Part shown: piece by piece, positions 1 to 6,258 of the stretch
Position numbering within the stretch: the first letter of the stretch is position 1
How the letters are laid out: each line of letters opens with the position of its first letter
Notes under the pieces: generated by a model
What the model was told of the DNA's origin: nothing
The model's input: only the letters and a program-made list of their open reading frames with translations
Databases searched by the model: none
Assembly: GCA_023423835.1 (NCBI GenBank)
Contig: JAFAEW010000017.1
Location: forward strand, 1 to 9,702
Direction of reading: 5' to 3'
Origin: Bacteroidota bacterium
Lineage (GTDB): Bacteria > Bacteroidota > Bacteroidia > Chitinophagales > Chitinophagaceae
DNA: 9,702 nt
Position numbers and translations under genes: made by a program

Positions 1-941
1 GTCTGCAGCTTACATTTGAATAAATCGCGTTTTAACAGGCTTTTAGATAAGGTGGATAAAACAAAGTCGGGATGCGACTGCCATTCTTTAACGGCACAGA
101 TGATATCGAAATCGTCGAGTGAACAAAATTCGGGCAGCAGGTCATACACCTTCTCCTTATCCAACACCTGGCTGAGGAAAATATTTAGTGCGGCGGAACA
201 GGAAACGGCTTCAATTTCCCTGGCTCTTTCAATAATTTTCACCAGCATCTTCTCAGCGCTTAAGACCGTTTTATGCAGGTAAACCTGCCAGTACATCTGC
301 CTTCTTGCAACGAGAAATTTTTCAACGCTGTAGATTCCCTTTTCTTCCACCATCAATTGTCCCTCGTGAACCGTCAGCATTTTCAAAATTCTCGCATATC
401 CTATCACACCTTCACTTACACCGGTAAAAAAACTGTCCCGCGTCAGGTAATCCATACGGTCAACATCGAGTTGGCTGCTGATTAATTGGTGTAGAAAGGC
501 TTTGTGATACCGGCCGGTGAAGGTGGAAATGGTAAGATCTAATTCGCCTTTCCACTCCCGGTTCAGTTCTTTCATAATAAAAAGACTGATATCTTCATGA
601 TGAACATTTGGGATCAGTACGTGTTCTAAAGCGTGGGAAAACGGACCGTGGCCGATATCGTGCAACAGGATCGCCGCCTTTACCGCAAGTTGCTCTTCCG
701 GAGAAATAATTACCGACTTGTTTTTCAGCTCACTTACTGCCTCGCACATCAGATGATAGGCACCGAGAGAATGCAGCAGGCGGGTGTGAACCGCTCCGGG
801 ATATACCAGGTGCGCCAGCGCCATCTGATGAATTCTTCTCAACCGCTGATAATAGGGATGGGCAATGATCCTGAAGATCAGAGGATGATCAATCGTAATA
901 AATCCATAAACCGGGTCATTTATGATCTTTCGTTTTACCAT
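1..941 (-). CDS. HD-superfamily phosphohydrolase (dGTPase/SAMHD1-like, COG1078 type), C-terminus cut by window edge
   Basis: I translated this by hand from the reverse strand. From the ATG at 941-939 it gives 313 uninterrupted codons to the left edge, beginning MVKRKIINDPVYGFITIDHP. The start is firm because an in-frame TGA lies three codons upstream. HD-domain metal ligands are visible: H57 in the TRLLHSLGAYHL stretch, the H94-D95 pair in LLHDIGHGPFSH, H114/H115-E116-D117, and an acidic cluster D159/D161/D164 in LDVDRMDYL. This pattern and the N-terminal DPVYGFI motif match the HD phosphohydrolases related to dNTP triphosphohydrolases. Family members are usually about 400 residues, so roughly 90 residues should lie outside the window. 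The substrate is not evident; nucleotide or phosphate-ester hydrolysis is inferred from the family. The gene is divergent from porX, 180 bp away. An overlapping plus-strand open frame here is its antisense shadow. Confidence 0.93.
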   Translation of the reverse strand, partial: MVKRKIINDPVYGFITIDHPLIFRIIAHPYYQRLRRIHQMALAHLVYPGAVHTRLLHSLGAYHLMCEAVSELKNKSVIISPEEQLAVKAAILLHDIGHGPFSHALEHVLIPNVHHEDISLFIMKELNREWKGELDLTISTFTGRYHKAFLHQLISSQLDVDRMDYLTRDSFFTGVSEGVIGYARILKMLTVHEGQLMVEEKGIYSVEKFLVARRQMYWQVYLHKTVLSAEKMLVKIIERAREIEAVSCSAALNIFLSQVLDKEKVYDLLPEFCSLDDFDIICAVKEWQSHPDFVLSTLSKSLLKRDLFKCKLQ

Positions 942-977
942 GAAATTTCAATTAGTCTGAAAAGTAAAAGTAATGCC

Positions 978-985
978 GAAAAATA
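978..985 (-). promoter_or_regulatory. Weak candidate -7 element for the HD phosphohydrolase gene
   Basis: On the minus strand this reads TATTTTTC, one base from the Bacteroidota -7 consensus TAnnTTTG. It would put the transcript start about 30 nt before the ATG at 941. No proper TTG -33 element sits at the expected spacing (the best is GTG 18 nt upstream), so this is a weak candidate. Confidence 0.2.
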
Positions 986-1071
986 TTTATATCATACTAT
1001 TAACACCGCCCGGCCATTTATTAACGAAACACCTGAAACCAATTCTCGCATTTTTTTTAGCTTGCAAGGAT

Positions 1072-1106
1072 TTGAAACTATCCCCAGGTTTTTTTTAATA
1101 TATTTA
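1072..1106 (+). promoter_or_regulatory. Weak candidate promoter for porX with a T8 tract in the spacer
   Basis: TTG at 1072-1074 and TATATTTA at 1099-1106 resemble the Bacteroidota TTG/TAnnTTTG promoter. The last base is off consensus and the 24-nt spacer is slightly long. The spacer contains a run of eight T at 1089-1096. The start codon is only about 16 nt downstream of the -7 element, so the leader would be very short. The leader just before the ATG is AT-rich and has no Shine-Dalgarno sequence. Confidence 0.2.
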
Positions 1107-1121
1107 TTTAAATTATTTAGA

Positions 1122-2678
1122 ATGGCATTAGCGTCGATACTCTGGATTGATGATGAAATAGAAAGTTTACAATCTCAGAAATTCTTTCTTGAGAATAAAG
1201 GTTATGAAGTTACCACATTTACAAACGGGTTTGAGGCCATTGATTACCTGAAAGAGCAACCGGTTGATGTGGTACTGCTGGATGAGACGATGCCGGGCAT
1301 CTCAGGTCTTGAAACACTGCAAAAAATTAAAGAGATCAGCAGCCAGATTCCGGTGGTTCTGATCACAAAAAACGAAACCGAAAATCTGATGGATGAAGCC
1401 ATTGGAAATCAGATCACCGATTATCTTATCAAACCGGTAAATCCCAACCAGGTTTTATTGAGCCTGAAAAAGATCATCGACAATAAGCGGCTGATCTCAG
1501 AAAAGACCAATACCGCCTACCAGCAACAGTTTCGCAATCTTTTCATGGCTTTAAACAGCAACCCGGATTACAATGAGTGGATGGATATTTATAAAAAGCT
1601 GGTGTACTGGGAACTGGAAATGGAAAAAAGTGAAAGCCCGGAAATGAGAGAGATCTTACTCAGCCAGAAATTTGAAGCAAATACGGAGTTCTTCAAGTTT
1701 GTCTCCAAAAATTATACAAACTGGATCTGCGCGGGTGCCGGCGACAGGCCGCTGATGAGCCATCATTTATTTGAAGAGAAGATTTTGCCGGTGATCGATA
1801 AAGAGGTGCCCACCTTTTTCATTGTGATTGACAATCTAAGGTTTGATCAGTGGAAAGCCATTCAGCCGATCTTTCTTGAAACATTTCGTCTGTTGGAGGA
1901 AGATACTTATTATAGCATTCTTCCTACAGCCACACAATATTGCCGCAATGCGATCTTCGCGGGTTTATTGCCGATCGAGATTGAAAAAAAGTTTCCTGTT
2001 CAATGGCGAAACGATGACGAAGAAGGAGGAAAGAATTTGTTTGAAGAGGAATTTTTCAAGGGCCAGTTGAAGCGGCTGAGAAGAGAAGATATCCGCTACA
2101 GTTATACAAAGGTTGTGCACCATAATGATGGTCAGCAACTGGTATCAAACATCCATAATCTCCTTCAGAATGATCTTAATATCATCATCTATAATTTTGT
2201 GGACATGTTGAGCCATGCACGAACCGAAATGGAGGTGTTGAAAGAACTAACCGGCGATGAAAGAAGTTACCGGTCGATCACGAGATCATGGTTTGAACAC
2301 AGTCCGCTTTACCAGGCACTGAAAAAAATATCGGATAAAAAATTCAACCTCGTGTTGAGTACAGACCATGGAAGTGTAAGGGTAAAGACGCCCTATAAAG
2401 TCATTGGCGATAAACAAACCACTTCAAACCTTCGCTATAAACATGGACGCAATCTGAACTATGATGCCAAAGAAGTGCTGGCATTTCGCGATCCGCGGGA
2501 AGCCGGATTACCTTCTCCGAATGTGAACTCGTCTTTCATTTTTGCTCGCGAAGACGGCTTTCTCTGTTATCCGAATAATTACAATTATTACGTCAACTAT
2601 TATAAAAACACTTTTCAGCATGGAGGTGTAAGTTTGGAGGAAATGATTGTTCCGGTAATAAAAATGGTTACCAAATAA
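1122..2678 (+). CDS. porX: PorX: response regulator with PglZ/alkaline-phosphatase-like effector domain, type IX secretion regulator
   Basis: The protein has 518 residues from ATG 1122, beginning MALASILWIDDEIE. An in-frame extension back to 633 exists, but it runs antisense through the HD gene and adds nothing receiver-like, so 1122 is the start. Residues 1-120 form a CheY-like receiver with acidic pair D10/D11, phosphoacceptor D54 (LLDETMPG), T82 and K104 (YLIKP). A helical linker follows to about residue 225. The rest is a PglZ/alkaline-phosphatase-superfamily domain with likely metal and catalytic residues D237 (VIDNLRFDQW), T271 (LPTATQYCRNAIF), D361 and H365 (DMLSHAR), D415-H416 (STDHGS) and H500 (FQHGG). 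PorX is known as the response regulator of PorXY, which controls type IX secretion genes in Porphyromonas, in part through the ECF sigma factor SigP. Its effector domain has been reported to be a zinc phosphodiesterase acting on oligonucleotides. All key residues appear intact. Its sensor kinase PorY is not in the window. Confidence 0.96.
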   Translation: MALASILWIDDEIESLQSQKFFLENKGYEVTTFTNGFEAIDYLKEQPVDVVLLDETMPGISGLETLQKIKEISSQIPVVLITKNETENLMDEAIGNQITDYLIKPVNPNQVLLSLKKIIDNKRLISEKTNTAYQQQFRNLFMALNSNPDYNEWMDIYKKLVYWELEMEKSESPEMREILLSQKFEANTEFFKFVSKNYTNWICAGAGDRPLMSHHLFEEKILPVIDKEVPTFFIVIDNLRFDQWKAIQPIFLETFRLLEEDTYYSILPTATQYCRNAIFAGLLPIEIEKKFPVQWRNDDEEGGKNLFEEEFFKGQLKRLRREDIRYSYTKVVHHNDGQQLVSNIHNLLQNDLNIIIYNFVDMLSHARTEMEVLKELTGDERSYRSITRSWFEHSPLYQALKKISDKKFNLVLSTDHGSVRVKTPYKVIGDKQTTSNLRYKHGRNLNYDAKEVLAFRDPREAGLPSPNVNSSFIFAREDGFLCYPNNYNYYVNYYKNTFQHGGVSLEEMIVPVIKMVTK

Positions 2679-3382
2679 TGGAGGTGTTTTTAATTCCAAC
2701 GGTTCTTCATGAAGAAGAAAGCGCCTTACAGGCATTGCCGGCCTATTTGCCCGAAGCCGTAAAAAAATGCGATGTTTTTTTCGTGGAAAATGAAAAAACG
2801 GCGAGAAGGTTCTTTAAGAAGTTATGGAGAGAAATGGTGATCGACGCATACGAATGGTATCCGGTTCATAAGATGGAGCAGGAGGCAGAATCAATTTTTG
2901 CAACGAAACTAAAGGAAGGTAAGACCATCGGAATTGTGAGCGAAGCCGGCTGTCCGGGCATAGCAGATCCCGGTCAGATTTTGGTCAGAAAGGCACAGGA
3001 GATGGGTGCCGTAATCCGGCCTTTGATTGGTCCTAATTCTATGATACTCGCCTTAATGGCCAGCGGGATGAACGGACAATGTTTTCAGTTTTCCGGTTAT
3101 CTTCCCGTTGACAGCACAGAAAGAAAGAAAAAGATCAAAGAACTTGAGGTAGAATCGGGAAAAAAGCAGTGCACGCAAATATTTATCGAAACGCCCTACA
3201 GAAACAACCAGCTGATAAAAGATGTTTTGCAGACCTGTAAAAACAACACCCGTTTTTGTATTGCCGCAGATCTCACTGCTTCCTCTGAATACATCAAAAC
3301 AAAGACGATAGGAAATTGGAAGAAAGAGCAGATTGATTTGCACAAGCGGCCCGCAATCTTTTTGCTGCAGGCAGAAGGATAG
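2678..3382 (+). CDS. RsmI-like SAM-dependent methyltransferase (tetrapyrrole-methylase fold)
   Basis: The ATG at 2678 uses the last A of the porX stop codon (TAATG), so translation is probably coupled to porX. The 234-residue protein has the tetrapyrrole-methylase/RsmI layout: an N-terminal strand (MEVFLIPT), a SAM-binding glycine-rich segment GIVSEAGCPGIADPG at 85-99, GPNSMILALMASG at 118-130, SGYLP at 139-143 and IETPYRN at 170-176. RsmI proper (2'-O-methylation of 16S rRNA C1402) is about 280 residues with an N-terminal TPIGN motif and an EDTR motif. Here the equivalent positions read IPTVLHEE and VENEKTARRF and the C-terminal extension is missing. This matches a shorter paralogous subgroup common in Bacteroidota whose substrate is, as far as I know, not established. 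Methyl transfer from SAM is inferred from the fold; rRNA as substrate is a guess. Confidence 0.88.
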   Translation: MEVFLIPTVLHEEESALQALPAYLPEAVKKCDVFFVENEKTARRFFKKLWREMVIDAYEWYPVHKMEQEAESIFATKLKEGKTIGIVSEAGCPGIADPGQILVRKAQEMGAVIRPLIGPNSMILALMASGMNGQCFQFSGYLPVDSTERKKKIKELEVESGKKQCTQIFIETPYRNNQLIKDVLQTCKNNTRFCIAADLTASSEYIKTKTIGNWKKEQIDLHKRPAIFLLQAEG

Positions 3383-3423
3383 CCGTAGTAAATGTTGAAC
3401 AAGCCTCGTTAAATAAGGAAATC
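3383..3423. other. 41-bp convergent intergenic region without a clear terminator
   Basis: The methyltransferase gene and porT end face to face here. The only dyad I see is TAAG/CTTA around 3414-3426 with a 5-nt loop, which is too short and lacks a U-tract. No convincing intrinsic terminator is present for either transcript, so the two mRNAs may overlap at their 3' ends. Confidence 0.5.
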
Positions 3424-4164
3424 TTACTGCTCAATATTCAGTGAAAAAGTGATCATCCTGTTTTGCAATTTGTCGAAAACGCTGGAATATTTTAAGTCCG
3501 GATCGCGGGCATGCAGGTTTGAAAGTCCGTAGGTAAACTTGATTTCGGGGGATAGTGTCACAAATTTGAGATAGAAATTAAAGCCAAGACCGGTTTCCAA
3601 TCCAAAATCATTTTTTTTGAGTTTGATGAGATCCTGCGCATTGCGGTTGCCGGAATTGGCCATCAGATCGGTTGCCACGTATGCATCAAACAGCATGTAA
3701 ACCCTGAAGTTGTCGATCCGGTCGCTGTTAAATTTAAACTGTAACGGGAAACTGAAAATGGCAGACGGCAGCGTTTTCTTTTCCACCAGAGATTCACCCG
3801 GCGCAGGATTATTGAGGGTGTAGGTAAAATATCTTGCGCCTCCGATGATAAGATTCGGATTCAAGCGGAATTCCCAGTGATTGGTGAGCTTGAAAGTTGA
3901 CAAAAATCCTAATGCCACTCCTCCGCTTGCGCCCGGTTCGGCCGTCAAAATGCTGTCGTTCTGCAGAAAACGCATGTCTTTCGATGGATGCAGAAAGGTA
4001 TTATTATAGGCAAGATAAATTCCGAAATAATAGGGCAGGTTGTCGTGATTTTCGCGGTTTATTTCACGTTGTGAAAAACCTGAAACGGTAAAGGTTAGAA
4101 ATAGTATTAAGACAAATAAAGCTTTTATGCCTGGTTTTTTTATCCTCAAATCAGTTTGAATCAT
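3424..4164 (-). CDS. porT: PorT/SprT-family outer-membrane beta-barrel protein of the type IX secretion system
   Basis: From the ATG at 4164-4162 the protein has 246 residues. The frame is open further upstream to 4362, but that would overlap menG and bury the signal peptide, so 4164 is chosen. Residues 1-31 are a Sec signal peptide: basic MIQTDLRIKKPGIK, a hydrophobic core (ALFVLILFLTFTV) and a probable cleavage after SGFS, before QRE. The mature part alternates polar and aromatic strands (GGVALGFLSTFKL, FRLNPNLIIGG, FGLETGLGFNFYLKF) and ends ITFSLNIEQ, as expected of a small eight-strand barrel ending in or near a C-terminal strand. PorT of Porphyromonas gingivalis (about 244 residues) is needed for type IX secretion, and SprT is its gliding counterpart. 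Length, signal peptide and position directly downstream of menG/ubiE, an arrangement I remember from many Bacteroidota, support the call. The gap to menG is 127 bp. Confidence 0.9.
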   Translation of the reverse strand: MIQTDLRIKKPGIKALFVLILFLTFTVSGFSQREINRENHDNLPYYFGIYLAYNNTFLHPSKDMRFLQNDSILTAEPGASGGVALGFLSTFKLTNHWEFRLNPNLIIGGARYFTYTLNNPAPGESLVEKKTLPSAIFSFPLQFKFNSDRIDNFRVYMLFDAYVATDLMANSGNRNAQDLIKLKKNDFGLETGLGFNFYLKFVTLSPEIKFTYGLSNLHARDPDLKYSSVFDKLQNRMITFSLNIEQ

Positions 4165-4220
4165 TTTATCAAATTCTTTTTCAGCTTGTTTGTTGTAGTG
4201 ATGCTGTTGTCGTACGTCCG

Positions 4221-4241
4221 GCTTTAATAACGCTTTAAGCG
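4221..4241. repeat. Direct repeat GCTTTAA with 11-bp period and an 11-bp dyad at the predicted porT start site
   Basis: GCTTTAA occurs at 4221-4227 and again at 4232-4238, one helical turn apart. The second copy sits inside the perfect dyad CGCTTTAAGCG (4231-4241). The dyad abuts the candidate porT -7 element and would cover its transcription start, a typical position for an operator. Function is inference; the sequence pattern is directly visible. Confidence 0.35.
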
Positions 4242-4273
4242 GAAAAATATTTTTAGCCGTTTTTCTAAAACAA
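4242..4273 (-). promoter_or_regulatory. Candidate porT promoter (TTG-N21-TATTTTTC)
   Basis: On the minus strand, TTG (4273-4271) is followed after 21 nt by TATTTTTC (4249-4242), one base from the TAnnTTTG consensus and at normal spacing. The predicted transcript start is near 4235, giving a leader of about 70 nt. If real, porT has its own promoter as well as any read-through from menG. Confidence 0.35.
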
Positions 4274-4291
4274 GGATGCGTTGCTGAATTT

Positions 4292-5035
4292 TTATTTTCC
4301 TGCCTCATAAATACAGCAAATTCCGAAGGTGAGGGCCGTGAAGACAGGCTGTTGATAACCACAGTTTTTCAGAATTTCGACCAGCTTTTCCCGCTCGGGA
4401 AATGCCATTACCGAATCGTTTAAATAGCGGTAAGCTTTTTTGTTGTTTGAAAAGATGCCACCTGCATTGGGAGTCACCACCTGCATGTAGAAATGATAAA
4501 TCCATCTGAAAAATCTGTTCGTGGGCCTCGAGAATTCTACAATAATCAATCGTCCGCCAGGTTTCAACACCCGCAGCATTTCTTTCAGTCCCGTTTCAAG
4601 GTGGGCAAAGTTTCTCACTCCAAAAGCGACCGTTATGGCGTCGAACCGGTTATCGGGAAAATCAATGTTCTCACTGTCGCCCACAGACAGATGAATGCGG
4701 TCGGTGAGTCCTTCCTTCGCGGTTTTTTTCCGGCCGATTTCAAGCATTCCTTCAGAAATATCGATGCCTTCGATGACGAGCGCAGGCAATTTCTTTGCTG
4801 CCAGTACCGCCATGTCAGCCGTTCCCGTGGCCACGTCGAGCATGGTTTCAGGCCGGCGTTTGGTCAAAATTTTGATTGCTTTATTGCGCCAGCTTTTATC
4901 GATCCCGAGACTGAGCAGCTTGTTAAGGAAATCATAGCGGGGAGCGATATCGTTAAACATACCGGCCACCTGTTCCTTCTTTCCGAGCCGGCTCATTGCA
5001 TCGGGAACGATCCTGTCATGTTCAAATTGCGCCAT
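4292..5035 (-). CDS. menG: Demethylmenaquinone methyltransferase (UbiE/MenG)
   Basis: The 247-residue class I SAM methyltransferase carries the UbiE/COQ5 signature throughout. Landmarks are VAGMFNDIAPRYDFLNKLLS (23-42), SAM motif I LDVATGTAD (66-74), acidic residue D92 (IEGIDIS), D120 (VGDSENI), AFGVRNF (137-143), MLRVLKPGGRLIIVEFSRP (153-171) and the conserved tail segment YRYLNDSVMAFPE (202-214). Length is typical. The enzyme performs the last step of menaquinone synthesis, C-methylation of demethylmenaquinone, at the cytoplasmic face of the membrane; Bacteroidota use menaquinone, so menG is preferred to ubiE. The ATG at 5035 is used; M14 is an alternative that would remove a short poorly conserved leader. 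A perfect TAnnTTTG element lies 30-37 nt upstream. porT follows on the same strand. Confidence 0.96.
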   Translation of the reverse strand: MAQFEHDRIVPDAMSRLGKKEQVAGMFNDIAPRYDFLNKLLSLGIDKSWRNKAIKILTKRRPETMLDVATGTADMAVLAAKKLPALVIEGIDISEGMLEIGRKKTAKEGLTDRIHLSVGDSENIDFPDNRFDAITVAFGVRNFAHLETGLKEMLRVLKPGGRLIIVEFSRPTNRFFRWIYHFYMQVVTPNAGGIFSNNKKAYRYLNDSVMAFPEREKLVEILKNCGYQQPVFTALTFGICCIYEAGK

Positions 5036-5064
5036 AGGCCGGCGAAGATAAACAGATTTACTGC

Positions 5065-5072
5065 CAAAGATA
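5065..5072 (-). promoter_or_regulatory. Candidate -7 element of the menG promoter
   Basis: The minus strand reads TATCTTTG, an exact match to the Bacteroidota TAnnTTTG element. It would start transcription near 5058, about 23 nt before the menG ATG. The -33 region is weak (TTT or TTA at 17-18 nt spacing rather than TTG). Confidence 0.45.
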
Positions 5073-5127
5073 TTTTTTCAGGTTCCGAATAAATACTCCA
5101 TTAACAGGAGGTATGCATTTAACGGCT

Positions 5128-5135
5128 TAATTTTG
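5128..5135 (+). promoter_or_regulatory. Candidate -7 element of the moxR operon promoter
   Basis: TAATTTTG is an exact match to TAnnTTTG, placing transcription start near 5142 and leaving an 80-nt leader before moxR. No TTG is found at the expected -33 spacing. It lies only 55 bp from the opposing menG element, so the two promoters are back to back. Confidence 0.4.
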
Positions 5136-5221
5136 TGATAAATCAAAAGGCAGCCATTCTTCAGGGCACGGTTGTTGGTTATGCCGCTACTATTAACTTA
5201 AATCTAAAGTAAGGATAAAAA

Positions 5222-6241
5222 ATGCAGATGCATCCGGAAGTTATGCAAACAGGTGAGGACATTAAACAGCTGAATCAACAGATTGAACAAGCCTCGCTTT
5301 TTACCGATCGCCTCAGATCGGAATTATCGAAAGTGATTGTAGGACAATACCGGATGGTTGACAGTTTACTCATTGGCTTGCTTTGCAATGGCCACGTTTT
5401 GCTTGAAGGTGTGCCGGGACTTGCAAAGACCTTAACCATCAAATCACTCGCCCGGGCCGTTCACGGCAAATTCAGCCGAATTCAGTTCACACCCGACCTG
5501 TTGCCGGCTGATGTTGTCGGAACCATGATTTACAATCAATCGCGAAATGAATTTATTGTAAGGAAAGGGCCGGTGTTTGCCAATTTTATCCTCGCAGATG
5601 AAATCAACCGTGCTCCCGCAAAAGTGCAAAGTGCATTACTCGAGGCGATGCAGGAAAAGCAGGTTACCATTGGCGATGCCACCTACAAGCTCGAAGAACC
5701 GTTTTTGGTACTCGCCACGCAAAATCCGCTGGAACAGGAGGGTACCTACACGCTTCCGGAAGCGCAGGTTGACCGGTTTATGTTGAAGCTGATCGTTACT
5801 TATCCCAAAAAGGATGAGGAGAAAGCCATCATCCGGCAGCAGCTTCAGGCCGAATCAGAACCATCGATTGAACAGGTTGCCGATCTCTCAGAAATTTTGC
5901 AGGCGAGAAGACTCGTAAAGCGGATCTATCTCGATGAAAAGATTGAACAGTATATTGTTGATCTCATCTTCGCCACCCGTTTCCCCGAAAAATACAACCT
6001 TCCGCGGTATAAGAATATGATCAGTTACGGCGCTTCACCCAGAGGAAGCATCAACCTTGCCTATGCTGCAAAAGCAAATGCGTTTATGCAAAAACGTGGG
6101 TTTGTAATTCCCGATGATGTGAAGGCAGTTTGTAAAGATGTGTTGCGCCACCGCATCGGCTTAACCTACGAGGCAGAGGCTGAAAACATTTCTACCGAAA
6201 AAATAGTGGAGGATGTATTGAATACGGTGTTGGTTCCCTAA
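5222..6241 (+). CDS. moxR: MoxR-family AAA+ ATPase
   Basis: The protein has 339 residues from ATG 5222, preceded by AAGGA at 5211-5215 with 6-nt spacing, one of the better Shine-Dalgarno sequences here. AAA+ landmarks are Walker A GVPGLAKT (63-70), Walker B FILADEINR (122-130, with D126/E127), sensor 1 ATQNP (165-169), an arginine in QVDRFMLK (R185) as candidate arginine finger, and sensor 2 SPRGS (272-276, R274). TPDLLPADVVGT (90-101) and GTYTLPEAQ (174-182) are typical of the MoxR group. MoxR ATPases act as chaperone-like remodelers paired with VWA-domain proteins, for example in enzyme maturation or stress tolerance. The following DUF58 and VWA genes are its expected partners. A DUF58 gene begins 17 bp downstream, so the set is an operon. 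The client protein cannot be told from sequence. Confidence 0.95.
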   Translation: MQMHPEVMQTGEDIKQLNQQIEQASLFTDRLRSELSKVIVGQYRMVDSLLIGLLCNGHVLLEGVPGLAKTLTIKSLARAVHGKFSRIQFTPDLLPADVVGTMIYNQSRNEFIVRKGPVFANFILADEINRAPAKVQSALLEAMQEKQVTIGDATYKLEEPFLVLATQNPLEQEGTYTLPEAQVDRFMLKLIVTYPKKDEEKAIIRQQLQAESEPSIEQVADLSEILQARRLVKRIYLDEKIEQYIVDLIFATRFPEKYNLPRYKNMISYGASPRGSINLAYAAKANAFMQKRGFVIPDDVKAVCKDVLRHRIGLTYEAEAENISTEKIVEDVLNTVLVP

Positions 6242-6258
6242 GCCTCACTTTCTAATAA

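Noticed and set aside
633..1121. N-terminal extension of PorX
   Set aside because: It is antisense to a clear HD-domain gene, lacks any recognisable domain, and the receiver domain starts right after ATG 1122.
4165..4362. 66-residue N-terminal extension of PorT
   Set aside because: It would overlap the end of menG by about 70 bp and place the signal peptide internally; start 4164 gives the normal family length.
4493..5092. Plus-strand 199-residue frame antisense to menG
   Set aside because: It has no recognisable domain and mirrors a strongly conserved methyltransferase on the other strand.
5107..5130. AGGAGG followed by a five-codon frame (ATG to TAA) before moxR
   Set aside because: It lies upstream of the candidate moxR -7 element, so it would not be in that transcript; too short to support.
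5172..5184. Possible riboswitch or attenuator hairpin in the moxR leader (GGCA/TGCC)
   Set aside because: The stem is four base pairs with a long loop and no U-tract; not convincing.
5135..5212. 25-codon GTG frame filling the moxR leader
   Set aside because: Its start overlaps the predicted -7 element and lies before the likely transcript start; no ribosome binding site.
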